Shown one piece after another: positions 1 to 12,800 of a stretch of 64,000 bases of DNA. The position numbers and the translations under genes are program-made. Below the pieces are notes generated by a model that was given only the letters and a program-made list of their open reading frames with translations, did no database searches and had not been told where the DNA came from. The DNA is from Onchocerca volvulus (taxonomy: Eukaryota > Nematoda > Chromadorea > Rhabditida > Onchocercidae), in assembly GCA_000499405.2 (NCBI GenBank), contig HG738138.1, forward strand, positions 25,275,960 through 25,339,959, in the 5' to 3' direction. Numbering within the stretch: the first letter of the stretch is position 1; each line of letters starts with the position of its first letter.

Positions 1-1050
1 CCGGAAATGATTGAAAAGAAGTGAAAAAATTAAAATGAAATAATCAAGTTAATGATTTAAAATTAAGATCTAAATACAATATAAGATTTGAATATATGGT
101 TTGAAGTATATGTTTGAAATTAAGATTTAAAATTTCATTTCTGATTATTTATCATTATCGTAAATTTTGTAACTGAATAAATCAGAAATTCGATTAATTT
201 AAATCTTATATAATAGTTATATTATTGATAAGATAAAGATGAATTGCAAAATATTTATGAAATAAATATCGAATTTTAGATTCATATAAATGTGAAAGAG
301 TAATTAAGTATCAATTAAATGTGCAAAAATGATTTCAAATATAAGAAATAACTGAATGAAATGTAATGAAATACTCATTATATTTAAAAAGAAATAGCAA
401 TAACTTGAAGGAAATAATTTAAAATTTAAAAAAAAAAAAATTTAAAAAAAAAAGTTGAAAGGAACAAAATATTATCAACAAAAATAGGAAATATATTAGC
501 ATGAATAAAAGGAATTAGAAAAAAATGGCAATAGAAAAAGAAGTTTTTCTTTTTTTTTTTTTAATTAAATTGAATAATAATGAAAATCTTTTTCATATGA
601 TTTTAAGTTTAAATTATTTTACAACTAATAATTCATAAAAGCTTTCGTTTCTTCTAATATAATTTTAATTTTTTTTTGAAATTTTAAATTTTAATTTCAA
701 AGTATTTATTTGAATTTTTTTTTCTTTTTTAATGTTAATCATTTTAAATTATCGTATTTCTTGCATGAAATAAAGAAAAAAAAAATTTTTGCTCATATAT
801 TTTCAAATGAATGAAAGGAAATTTGGAGGAATTTTTAATAAAATTAAATTTCAACAATAATTTATATTAAATACAAAAGTTCAATTCCCTTTTTTTTTTG
901 AAATTTCAATTTTAATTTCAAAATACTTTATTCAAAATTTATTTTAATATTATGCAATTTTGGTATTTGCTAATACAAATATTAATAATTAAGCAATAAT
1001 TATAAACATAATAATAATGAATTTTTAATTTCGATTCTTCGAACTCTTCC

Positions 1051-1121
1051 ATTGATTCCTAGATTATCACTGATAAGCTTTAGTGATATGTTTATCTTAT
1101 CATGATAATCTGAGGATCAAT
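1051..1121. repeat. Imperfect fold-back hairpin, about 27 bp arms
   Basis: The arm at about 1051-1077 (starting ATTGATTCCT, ending CTGATAAG) is the near-complete reverse complement of about 1095-1121 (starting CTTATCATG, ending GGATCAAT). The loop is about 17 nt. A second hairpin lies only about 55 bp downstream. This shape fits a microRNA-type precursor or a very small fold-back transposon remnant; sequence alone does not decide. Confidence 0.7.
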
Positions 1122-1174
1122 GACCTTTTGACCATTTTAACATAAAAAAGAATTCAAAAAAAAGAAAAAAAAAA

Positions 1175-1234
1175 GAATTTTAAGGAAATTAGCTAGACTT
1201 GTAACCTAAATTCTATCTAATTTCCTTGGAATTC
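1175..1234. repeat. Second fold-back hairpin, 23 bp arms
   Basis: Arm 1175-1197 (GAATTTTAAGGAAATTAG...) pairs with arm 1212-1234 (...CTAATTTCCTTGGAATTC) with about three mismatches. The loop is 14 nt. Together with the hairpin at 1051-1121 it forms a two-hairpin cluster. Confidence 0.7.
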
Positions 1235-3730
1235 AAGATAATCAAACTTTTTTAGATTTATTCGAATAATTTATTATAATCTACAAATGGTTGATATCGA
1301 AACAGAATATCAGGTTGAGTAAATGTATATATTGGAAATGATTGGAAATGAAGTAATGATAAATGATGCAGCAATGAAATTATAAAGTAAATTTGAGGAA
1401 ATTAGAGAAAAAATAGGCAGATTATTAGCAGATTATTAGAAATTAATAATCGGAAATTAATAAATCAATTGGTCGTCTTCTTTTTCAATTTATTTATATA
1501 TATAATAAAACCTAATGAAACATAATCTATGCTGAATTAATTGTTAATTTTAATTCTTGAATTTAAAAACATAAACATAAAATTATGCTTCACAAATATT
1601 CTAATACTCTTAATTAAAAAGGTTAATATTTATCAAGTACAATTTAAAATGCTAATTTTAGTTTTTAAATTTAAATTTTTAAGATAATTTTCAAATTCAA
1701 CAAATTTTGATTATAAAAGCTAAAACAATGCTCAACTTTTTTCTTTAATTATATCATTTCATTTTATCATAAATTTGATCATAAATAAACGGAAAATAAC
1801 TGATAAAAATTGAAAATAATTCGAAATAACTTGATAAAAATTATCGATAAAAAAATTAAATTGCTAAAAATAAAGATTTTAATTTTTATTAAAAATCTAG
1901 TTTTTATTAAATAATCCCATTTTTAATCCTAGGCATTTTAATAGAAATAATATAAAAAAACAATAAAATTTTAAATAATCTAAATTTTTATTCTAAATAT
2001 TTCAATCATTCAATTGAATGATATATCATTTCAAATATTTACAAAAAAATATATTTTCTTTTCTGTATAGGATATAATCTTTTCTTCTTTATCATAATTT
2101 GATATCATATTTCAACAAAAGTTTTTAATGATTAAATATTTATTTATTGCACCATTATTGATTAATTTTTATTATGCAATAGAGGATAATCTTGATTATT
2201 TCATATTTTTAAATCAATCAATAAATACAAAATATTCATTTTTTTTGTTAATCGTTGGCATTTCGAGTCTAATCTTATTATTCTAATTAAAATTCATGAT
2301 TATTTCTTCCGTATAACATTTATAAAATTTTATAAAAATTCGGCAAACATTTTAATTATTTCTCTCTTTCAACTTTACCGGGGACAAACAAACTTTTATG
2401 ATGATTTGGAGGGAAATCTTTTAAAAACTTGTTTTCCCATGCCAATAAATCATCCAATATCATTATGATATCTTTACAATTTCTTGGCTATCATATTTTA
2501 AAATCAAAATTATAATAAAATGAAAATGTATCGTTAAATATTTTCATTTGCTTTTTAAACGTGATAATTTCTCAAAATTAAATGTGATAATTTTAAATTG
2601 GCAAAATTATGAAGGACAAAAAAAAAAATATTTTTCGAAAAAGCAAAAAAAAAAAAAAAATTTTTTTTGCTATTTATTCAATATTATTTATAAAACTATT
2701 TAAATGCATAAAGAAATTTTCGATTTTTTACTTCCCTTTCATATAATAATTTTCATGTAATATAATATAATGCCATGATATATATATAAGCTAAGCATCG
2801 AAATAAAATTCATGAGGAAAAACAAAAAAAAAAAAAAAAAACCAATAAAACAAGTAAGTTTTGATAATAAAATTATTAGAGTACTGCTGCCTTTAATAAT
2901 AATTGTTATAGCAAGCATTTCAACAAAAAAAAAAAAAAAAAAAAATTCGAATGCAAAAGCAAGAAAAATGGCAGAAACAAAAATTCATAATTGGAAAATA
3001 AATTATCGCAAGGAAAATCTTTTGACATGTAATTGATAAATTAATTATCATACATAAAAGAGAATCAATTTCTAGTAACAACCAGGATACTGCAAATAAA
3101 AATATTTAGATAATAAGGCCCAGGATTGAAGACACAGCCCAAAAAAAAAAAAAAAAAAAAATTATCCTATAACTTTATCAAGAAAAATATTTCTTACATT
3201 ATCATGCAACTTCCTACATGGAAATTTATTATATTGAAAAAACGAATGATGAAAAAGCTATTCAAAACCTTCTCCAATCAAAAAAGCAAACCAAACATTA
3301 TGCTTTAAACTTAAAAAGAAAAAGCTAAAAATGATAATCAATTTTTATTTTTAAAAAAATGAAATCAATTTTGAATTTTGCTACTAATTTTTCAAAAAAA
3401 AAATTAAACGATAAAGAAATTTTTTTGGAAACTATCATCATATCGAACAGTAACTCAAAAAGATTCGGATCAATTATAATAAAAATGAAATATACACAAA
3501 AAAAAAAAGGAAAAAAATCCTGAAATCATGAAATTTCACACCAGATGTATATATATATATATGTATATATATGCAAATTAGAAAAAACAGCAGTGAAGAA
3601 AAAGGCAAAACAAGCTATGTTAAACCCGATAAGAGCTTAGAAAAACAGAAAGAAACAAAAAAAAAAAAAAGAAAATAATGAGCGATTAATGCATGGCAAT
3701 AAATATTGAATGTTTAGGGTTATTTCTTTT

Positions 3731-3764
<34 letters not shown>

Positions 3765-4982
3765 AGTTAAGCGAATATTGTGAGTACCAGCAAGATGGTA
3801 GCAAAATCATATATCTCATTGATTTCTTTAATCCTAAACATTACATTGCAAATCAAAGCAAAACCTTATTGGATAATAAATTTGGTAAATTAAAATTTTA
3901 ATCCTGAAAGACTGAAAATTAACGCTTTTTCATGTTTAATTCATGCAATAATCTTACGTATCATACAGGAGTTATACAAGTAATGTAGATGTATTGAATG
4001 AATGAATGATAAATGCAACATTTTTGCAGGAGAAAACAGGTTTAAATGAATTGAAAATGAATATTTCATGCTGTATGCTTGCAAATGAAAAAAGAAAAAC
4101 TTTAAAAAAACAATATATTTGACAATATCAATTAACAGTTCATTTATGCTTCTGCATAAAGAATGTTCGAAGAATTAAACTTTAATCTGCAAATGTTTTG
4201 ATCATTTGATGGCTTATTGCATTTTTGAACAACTAGCTAAGCGAATTCCAAAAAAAAATTCACCAAATCGAATATATATAAAATGAAATTGCTTCAGATT
4301 AATAATAAATTTGAAAGTTAACTTCAGAAGAAATAACGATATTCAGGCATAAGCATATTGCGTCATTAGTAAATAAATAAATAACCAAAGATACAAACAA
4401 AAAACAAAACAAGTACAAATCTTGTGTAAAAGAAGTGGATTAACACTCTTATGAAAAATGAAGGACTAAATCAAAAAAGAACTAATTTGAAGAATTTCAT
4501 ATACTATCAAACACGAACATTATTAAAATTATTTTCTAAATAATTTGTGATTAATGGAATTATCGAGATTAATTTTTCTATTTTTACATCTGGTTGTTTA
4601 TACTCCAATTCATTCTTAAATGAAATTTTCCCTTATCCTGCAAAATCTAGATTGTCATTTAACTACTCTTTTTTCCATCAAATCATTATTTAAAGCATTT
4701 TTTCACATTGTTAAATATTTCTCTTCTCCGACCATCTCAACTATACCTAATCAACCGAATACATTTGCGATTCAAGCAGCAAAAACGACACTTTTTTCAT
4801 TTAGAAGAAATAATAATGGCAATTATCATCAAATTATAATACCATAAGCCTGATTTTGGTATAAAAGCACATATAAGTGTACGAAATGCCTCAGAAAAGC
4901 AATTAGCGTAATTTTGTTTACGATAACTTTTGTCAGCAATAAGCATTGCGCTTATGAAAAGCAGATGTAAACAGAAATTTGT

Positions 4983-6853
4983 TCAACTTTCAATCTCCAA
5001 CTGAATACCGATCAATTCGGAAAGAAGTTGCACAGCTTGCACGGCAGAAATCTGAAATAAAAAGAAAAAAAATGAAACAGTGATAATAAAAGAAAATAAA
5101 ATCAGAATAAAAACTTGTTCTAAGAATAATATATCTCAGAAAGGAAAAAGAAACAGCTACATACAACTACTTTAAAGCTATCATGGCATCCTCAATTTTC
5201 TTTTCTTTTTGTGTTATTCAGAATGCTAAATGAATCCAAAAACATCAAAGGAAACCAATACATTGATTGGTTATATTTGTATAAATAACGTAAGTTAGGG
5301 AGATTTCCTAATATATGCTGTAAAAGATATACACAGAGCTCAGAGGTAAAAATCCTTATTACAAAAATGTGTTAGCTCAGTTTCTTTAATGTATAATTAT
5401 TACTTTTTTTATTTATTTTTTAGATATGCTTAATTGAGTATGGCAGAATTGTAATGAAATGCGAAAAAAATATTGTGTCAAAAAACAAACTTTTCCTGGA
5501 TTGGTTTGAGTGGAGGCATCACAGTATTCCAAATGCTTCGGATCAGTACCAATATCATGTGCCAAATTCCATGATGCATCATGTGTATCGGTAGATTTTT
5601 CTTGAAGCGGCAGGAGAGTCTGAACAAATAAACTTAAAACAAAATAAGAACAATTAGTTCTGGAAATTCTTAAAAACTAATAAATCCACAATAAAAAATT
5701 TAATTTGAAGAAGCGAAATTAAATTTTTTAAACATATGTCCGAATTTTTAATATATATCAGAAAAAATGATATCGGAATTTTTAATCTGTAATTTGCCTG
5801 ACTATTAAGTAAAATGAAGTAAAATAATCTAACTTTAAAAAAATCAAAAAGCCAACCGTATTATTTATTGCATTTATATTCCAACCCATATCACTATCAT
5901 CCGGTGTGTTGCTTGCACTTGATGGCACTTCATCAACAGGTTCACTGGGAGGTTGTGAGAAAGCTTGATGCGGTGCAAACGATGGTACTGGAGGTGCAAA
6001 TAACAGTGGATTCTGATGATAAGCAATGAAACCGGGTGCTGGCGGAAAACCAGGGACAGGACCAGGCGTTGGTGTGGTTGCAGTTTGGGGCATCATAAGA
6101 TAAGGACCATTGGATACTGGAACACGACCAGGAGTCAGAATTAACTGGGACATTTGCATTTGCATGCTCATGTTGACCAACTGATCAAACGAATTAACCA
6201 GAAGCAAAAAAGGACTCTGAAAATCAACTTTTTCGAAAAAAAAAAATTCTGTATTTAAAGAGATAATATTCATCTAAGAAAATACTACTATCCGCGAAAA
6301 AGGCTGGCCTGATCTCAGTGTACAGAATTTTCATCCAAAAATACTAGCATAGCTTCTTAAAATGAAAAATATTCGAGAAGTTATCAAATAATAAATGCTT
6401 TCCTTCAGAAACTTGGAAAAGTGATGAAGATCCTATTCATAAAAAATATAAAAATCAAACTTGGCTTGAAGAGGATTAAATAAGACTTCAAACAAAAATA
6501 GAATTTCATTTCAAACCATTAAAGAACTTCGAAATAAATTAAGAAATTTCTACCTGTCCATTACTATAACGTGTCCATTCCGCAAGTGTATGAAAGCGAT
6601 CTTCGTTCTTCGTTCGAATAAGCATTGCATCTGTGAAATAACCCGTTTTGCACCATTTCTGCATTTCTACCGATGAATATGGACCTATAATTTAATAACA
6701 AATATAGACTCTAATAAATAATGTAAGAAATTCTCCTAAATTGTTCAAAATTACATAAAAAACTTCAAAAAAAAAAAATCTACCATAAACGTGACGATCT
6801 TCTCCTTGATAAAACCATTTCGGGGTGTTCAAACCATCACGATTCGGATCCAT
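4983..6853 (-). CDS. GYF-domain protein (GIGYF/SMY2-like), five exons, 252 aa
   Basis: Minus-strand exons: 6853-6784, 6684-6554, 6216-5857, 5619-5491 and 5051-4983 (TGA stop 4985-4983). All joins have GT/AG ends and keep one frame, giving 252 residues. Residues about 12-67 form a GYF domain: W13-F-Y, then GPYSS and VEMQKW, then GYF, followed by a RTKNEDRFHTLAEW stretch that aligns with the GIGYF family's DERFQPLGE region. The ten residues between the Trp and GPY match the SMY2/GIGYF subgroup, not the longer CD2BP2 loop. GYF domains bind proline-rich peptides (PPGL-type); GIGYF proteins work with 4EHP in mRNA repression. Exon 3 encodes a Met/Gln then Pro-rich linker, exon 4 contains DASTQT, and the C-terminus is helical-looking. 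Much shorter than vertebrate GIGYF (over 1000 aa). The start could be internal: a CCAAG acceptor sits one base before the ATG, so the exon may be trans-spliced (spliced leader) or joined to an unseen upstream exon. Confidence 0.85.
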
Positions 6854-6854
6854 T

Positions 6855-9223
6855 CTTGGAAAAAAAATATTAAAAAGTGTAATTATCTTAATTTTTAAAC
6901 ATTTCCAAAAAAAATTTCTACATGAATATCATCAAACATGAAAGCATCAAAAATAATAAGATTGATCTTGACGAATATACACACCATTTAAAGCTTAATC
7001 AATTTATCAACTGAATGAATAATGAGCAAAACAAGTGGATATTTAAGTTATAAATCTATTTCATGAAATTACGCCTATTTACAGGCATTGCATCATATTT
7101 CACACCAATTGTTTTTTTTCTTCCTGCCAGAATATTTCTCGAAACGTAAAAAAACCTTAACTTGGAAATACCAAAAATTTTGAAATTTGAATCATTCAAT
7201 TATTAAGAAGAAAAATTTGTTTGCAAAATGAGTCATATTTACTTTTCTCTTTTTGTCCCTTAAAATTCAGGAAAGTTTCATACATTTATTTTGCAGTAAA
7301 AATCAATCAAAAAAAAAAAAAAATTGCAACATGTTAAGATGACTTTATTACATCTAAATTAAATTAGAAATTAGATCATTAAGTACAATTCGAGTAAAAT
7401 TATTCACTCAATAGATGATGTTACCTATTCTCTCCTTATCATATCATTATTTTACAATGAACATTGTGAAAGAGCGATTCACCATTTCAGTCAGAGTTGA
7501 AACGAAATAAATTCACTAAACACACTTATTTCTAATTCTGATTTTAGATGAATCTCTAGGTAAACCTTTAATTTAGCTTATTTTGAGCAGCAAAATTCTC
7601 ACTTCAAATCTTTATGATGTTAAAAGAAATGAGCAATTTTATCCAGCAAAATTTTTAGATAGATCAAAATAATTTTTTACATTATCATAATAACAATCAA
7701 CATTGATAATATGTATAGCTAAATACTTTTTCATCTTTTTCTTTCTAATTTTTTTTAGTAAGAAGAGATATAAAATTTAACAAATTTCAACAAAAAAAGA
7801 TTCATTTTCCGAATGAAATAATGCAGCAAGGATGAGATTTTGTAAAATTTAATGTTAAAGTTAAAAATAAAATTATTTTCTTTCCAGAGCACAGAAAATC
7901 ATCTTCTTAGGTGAAAAAATTGATCTATTCACACTTATCACCTCATTATAGAGAATAGAAAAATTTGAAGAATGTGAAAAATCTTACAAATCGATGATGA
8001 TGAAATCAGTAGATCAATAAGAGAACGAAGAAGATGATATAATGTATTTCGGGATACATTGATCGTAGGTGGATAAGCAAAAGAGAGAAAAGAAGATATA
8101 TATATATATGAAATCTGAGAAAGAGATAACATATACTTCTTGATGTGTAATAAATATATAATCATCATAAATACTTAGTACTTATTGTTAAAAGAAATAA
8201 ATTAAGTGAAATAAGCAAAAATTTTCAATTATCAATTTTTTGATATCAATTTTATAAATCAATAAAAAGCAAAAAATAAAAAAAAAATAAGTGAAAAATA
8301 AAAACAAAAAAAAAGAAAGAAATTATGATTGAAACGATAACATAGGAAATTTTTTGCTAATAAGAGTTCGAGAAAGAAAAAAAAAAAAATTCAAAAAGTA
8401 AAAAACAATAAGCACATTGATTCGAACTAAAATAAATCTATCAAAAACTAAACTCTTCCTCTTAGACTTACATCAATCCCTTTTCCATCCTTCTTCTCTT
8501 TCTTCTCCAAACTAAAATATCGTTTAGAAAAAAATGACCGTAGCTTGGTCATTTTTTTTTAAAAGTAAATAATGATGTACAATTCAAAGAAAAAGAGATT
8601 ACTACATAGAAATAATTTTCTCGACCTTTTTTCTACTAATCAGTACAATTTAAACAAGTCATCTGCAAGAAATTCGTTCATTTTGGCATTTTAACATTTT
8701 CATTATTGCTTCTTACATTGATTTTACATATCGAAAAATTTGCATATTTGAAAATATGCAAATTTTACAGGAGTTACAAAAGGCAAATATCATTGTGTAT
8801 GCATCACGCTACAACCATTAAAATCCCATATTATAATAATTTAGCAATTATTATATTAACTTTACAGATATCATAATTTTGCAAATTCCGCAGTAATTTT
8901 TAATTGGTATCATCTGTGTAACATTGCAAGGAGGTGACTTCAATTCATGAAGATGCTAAGGTCGAAGCGTGAAATGCAAGAAGTAGACATCTCAATAAAT
9001 ATGAATGATACTAATTTACTAATAAGTATACAAAATTGCTTACAATTCCAGGATTCCCGGGAAAACCTATGAAAATCGAAGAATTGCAAAATTTTTTGCT
9101 GCATTTTATTTACCGAAATATCGATATTTTTTGCAAGCATAAAGAATGCATTTCAATCTAGCATTTTTACTAGACGGCTTTGTTATATTTCTCATCAATT
9201 TCAAAATACTACTATCGTCGTAA
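6855..9223. promoter_or_regulatory. Divergent intergenic region between the GYF gene and PAF1
   Basis: About 2.4 kb separates the first recognised exons of the two outward-facing genes, so it probably carries both promoters; I see no specific promoter motif. It is A+T-rich with T and A runs. A 41-codon plus-strand ORF starts at 8947 (MKMLRSKREMQEVDIS...), just upstream of the PAF1 5' exon. It resembles nothing I know and may be chance. Minus-strand frames at 7938-8168 and 8940-9140 look non-coding. Confidence 0.5.
8528..8558. repeat. Small perfect stem-loop followed by a T run
   Basis: AAAAAAATGACC (8528-8539) is the exact reverse complement of GGTCATTTTTTT (8547-8558), with the 7 nt loop GTAGCTT between. 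It lies in the divergent intergenic region. The stem plus oligo-T resembles a terminator, but eukaryotic Pol II does not use one, so the role is unknown. Confidence 0.7.
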
Positions 9224-9463
9224 TTCTTCCTCAAAAACTTCAACATTTCAAAAGTAGCTGCGACCTGTTTGTTAGATCACCAGTTGTCTGGTGGGCCGCG
9301 CTCCTTTGGTGGGCCTCAATTTGATGAAAATGTCATGAATGACGAAAAGAAGGAAGAAAAAAACAGGAACAACCTAGCAACAGGGCCCATCAATCCCAGG
9401 CAAATACATATCCAATACACCGGCAATACACCACCCACCTGCACAAAAATCGTAGAAAATCCA
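9224..9463 (+). other. Possible 5' exon of PAF1 (UTR or N-terminal extension)
   Basis: This stretch is visibly richer in G+C than its surroundings, is open in one frame from 9224, and ends at a consensus donor CCA|GTAAGT (GT at 9464). The next acceptor, TTTACAG, directly precedes the ATG at 9896 and would remove a 432 bp intron. From the in-frame ATG at 9335 the exon would add 43 residues (MNDEKKEEKNRNN... ending KIVENP) in frame with the PAF1 ATG. Against coding: the 9335 ATG has a weak context, three overlapping out-of-frame ATGs surround it (9324, 9330, 9339), and the peptide resembles nothing in PAF1 proteins I know. A 5' UTR exon is as likely. Confidence 0.5.
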
Positions 9464-9649
9464 GTAAGTAGAAATTACGCGGTCGGCGTTGTGCAAATTG
9501 GTCATCTTAACTAGTAGGGATTTTTGTTTCTGTTACGATGGGGAAGGGAATGGATTATAAGAATATGGAGCAAATTTTCCAGTTTTTCCTACTCTTTAAT
9601 GATTTTGTCGATCAAGAACTGATAAAATATGTATAATTTGAGGGACGAG

Positions 9650-9790
9650 TGATTGATAGGAATCTAAAAATGAATAAAATGCATTGTATTTGAAGAGAGC
9701 TCATAGATTGATAAGAATCAAAATTAGGATGGGTTATGTTGTATTTGGAGAGAAAATAAAGATTGATAAGGATCAGTATAACACTATATT
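9650..9790. repeat. Short intronic tandem repeat, about 60 bp unit
   Basis: GATTGATAGGAATC, GATTGATAAGAATC and GATTGATAAGGATC recur at about 60 bp spacing, each followed by a related A+T-rich block with GTATTTG-GAGA. It lies in the intron before the PAF1 ATG. Confidence 0.6.
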
Positions 9791-9895
9791 TCCAATTGTT
9801 ATTGTTTTGCTAAGTTTCATTTATGTTTTTCATACCGATGCTATATTTCGATTAGATTAAAATGTAATATATTTCTAATCATTTTTGCTTTACAG

Positions 9896-12800
9896 ATGGC
9901 TAATCTCGATATATCAGGTTCATCATCAACTATTGGAACACCTCGTCGTTATCCAGTAAATGGTCGTGATGAGCGTCCAATGTTCGTTTTCTTTTTTTTT
10001 CTTCTAGTTTTTTTTTTTTTTTTTTTTATAAATTTTTCTCGTATATCGAAATATTTTTATTCGATAACTAGCGGGACCTGGCCACTCTTCGCGTGGCTGA
10101 TCCTACTAGTCTATATAAATAAAAATGTAAATTTTCGTTTGTTCAGAATCTTAAATCTCCGAAAATTCTTAAACACGCGTCTTATCTACCTAAAAACACG
10201 TGTCTGTTCGAATGCAATGTTGTATCAAAATTTCAAATCAGTCGATGAGGAACTTGAAATGTTGTGTGGAAATGAACAACGAACACTTACATTTTTATTT
10301 ATAAAGATGACGAGTTCAGCATTTTCTTTTATTTTTGTTACCTATTTATTGATAGATGATGAAATGTTCAGCAAACAAAATGTAATTAACGAAATGGTCT
10401 TTTTTTTTTCCTCGCTATTTATAATATTCCATATAACGTATTTTAATTTGCAGGAAAACTGATTTCCTTTGTCGTGTCAAATACAGCAATGCATTGCCGG
10501 ATATTCCATTTGATACGAAATTTTTAGCATGTCCATTTGTTTCCTTAAGCAGGTTAGTTTGAAATTGAACGCAAAATTTAGCATGGATAAACTGTCAGTA
10601 AAGCTAAATCTCATGAGCACTTTTTTTGATTTTTGATTCTGATATTAATAACAAGAAAACAAACCAATTATAATGTAAGTCTTAGTTCCATTCATTCATT
10701 TAGATCACTTTCTGTTACAATTTTACTTTCAGCGTATTTTCGCGTTTTTTATTTTACTCATTGTTGCTTTTGCTTCATTATTTTGCTTTTTTCGGAAGTA
10801 TTTGTTTGCTAAAAAAAAAAAAAAAAAAACATGAAATTTCTTATTTCATATATCTAACAAATTTTGATGGAAAGTGTTTTTATTATTAAAAGATTAACAG
10901 TAATTTCTCTTCATACATATCTTTTTTTTTTTAGATTCACTGATTACAAATCATCCAGTTTGGAAAAAAATTTTAAATTCGAATTACTCTGTGAACCAGA
11001 TTGTGGCGTTAATATTGATCTTATCAATCCAGAAACATATTATGTTGATCCAGATAGCTCGAGAAAAGTACGTACATTTCTTTCTGCCTTAAAGATATAC
11101 GTTGACAACAATTGACTTCTTTAATATTACAAGTAGCAATCATTTTTAGTGATAATTGGAATTAGAATGGAGATGGAATATATAAGGATATTTTTGAATT
11201 AAACAAAGTGAAAATATACATTTAGCATCGATTATACAACCGTAAATTAGATATATTTATCCAGTCTTAACTAATAATTGTTGTTTGCTGAAAATCATCG
11301 ATTAATTTTTGAAATTTTAGTTTAAAAAATCATGATTAAACGGAGAATGAATTGCTGACAATTTATAAGTTTGTTTTGTGATTTTACAACCTTGAAAACT
11401 TTCCATTTTAGCATCATCCTATTGATCTCGAACTTCTCGAAGATGAGCAAGCAAATCCTCAGAATTTACGCAGGTTTGCAATTGAATTATGTAATTTTAT
11501 ATTTGTTTGATTTTATCTATGATCGGGAAAGAATATATTTTATTTTTGAAGATCTTTGCAACATAGCAAAATGGTGCCATGGATGAGGAAAACGGAATAT
11601 ATCAGTTCGGAATTTACTAGATTTGGTGTATCAGCAGAAAGACAAGAAACTAGGGTTAGTTACTTTTATACTGCATTTTGCGCGATAGATTTCGTTGTTT
11701 GTTAATTACTTTTATTTCATTTGATACCTTCCATAAATTTCTTTCTTACTTTATTTTTTCACTCTGTTCTCTACGTGCATTTATACCATACTTTTGATTT
11801 CGTTTTGATTGCAAAGTTTAGCTGAGAAAAAACGTGAATGGATTATTTAGGCTGATTCATTTTCTCATAAATTCTCCGCCTGTAGAAATTGATTTTGTAT
11901 CCTTTGTTATATATTGGTAATATAAAATTTTGCTTTGCAAAAATGGGTCCTGCCTGCAGAAAATGAGTATATTAATATGCTAAACAAATTTTTAGATTGG
12001 CTATAGCACAAAGAAGAAATTCCAAACGGATGTATTGTATAGAGATCGAGCATCACAGATTGCAGCAATTAACAAAACATTTGATGATGTAAGTATATTT
12101 TGTTGAGGTATAATATATGGTTGCTCTTAAAAAAATTAAGTTAAAGATTAATAATGACCCATTCTATTCGTTCAGTATTTCTATGCCATCGATAGATTAA
12201 AGATTTAGTTTTATATAAATAAAGAAAAGTAATCTTCAGGCATCAAAAACAGTATTACATCATCCAACGAAGAAAGGTGTAACAGCTGTTGAGGAATTGC
12301 CACTATTACCAGATTTCGATGTAAGTTTTACTATAATCTGTGAATACAATTTTTTTATAATTTTAAATCAGATGATTCTTGAAATAATCCTGAAGTTTTT
12401 TGTCAATGCTCACTATCTATTTGAGAGAGAAGTAATTTCAATGATTCATGTTACATAAGTTTATTAGATTTCTCAAGCGCTTTGCAATATGTGGGATAAG
12501 AATTTTAGTTCGGTGAATTAAAATGAAAAATGATAAATAACAATGGTTTAAAAATTTTCGTAAATTTTAAAATAATTCTTTTCAGAATTGGATGCATCCT
12601 TTTGCATTGGTTGTGTTTGATGGGGATCCAATACCACAAAATGATAAAGTTGATGCGCAAACATTAATGCCACAAGCATTAATACGGTACTTTTTAAAGC
12701 ATTTTTCCTCGTTTGCATTATGTTTCACATTGGTCTATATTTTAAATAAGCTTTCATGTGAAGAAAATTTCTCAAATTCATATAGTATTTCGCATTTCTA

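Larger units (their letters stand above)
1..4982. other. A+T-rich non-coding stretch
   Basis: No coding exon is recognisable on either strand. The sequence is A+T-rich with many A and T runs (for example around 2640-2665, 2825-2840, 2925-2945, 3140-3160 and 3732-3760). Short open frames here are lysine/asparagine-rich products of these runs. The part from about 2790 to 4850 has slightly more mixed base composition but no recognisable protein or RNA. No clear AATAAA polyadenylation signal for the minus-strand gene ending at 4983 was found in its first few hundred downstream bases. Two fold-back structures near 1.1 kb are listed separately. Confidence 0.7.

Noticed and set aside
5782..6273. 163-codon minus-strand ORF taken as a whole gene
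   Set aside because: Its middle 120 codons are exon 3 of the GYF gene; both ends read into introns past clear splice sites.
9896..10462. 188-codon ORF read straight through from the PAF1 start
   Set aside because: Only its first 28 codons are PAF1; the rest is intron containing a T run and the Helitron. The family sequence resumes at 10454 in another phase.
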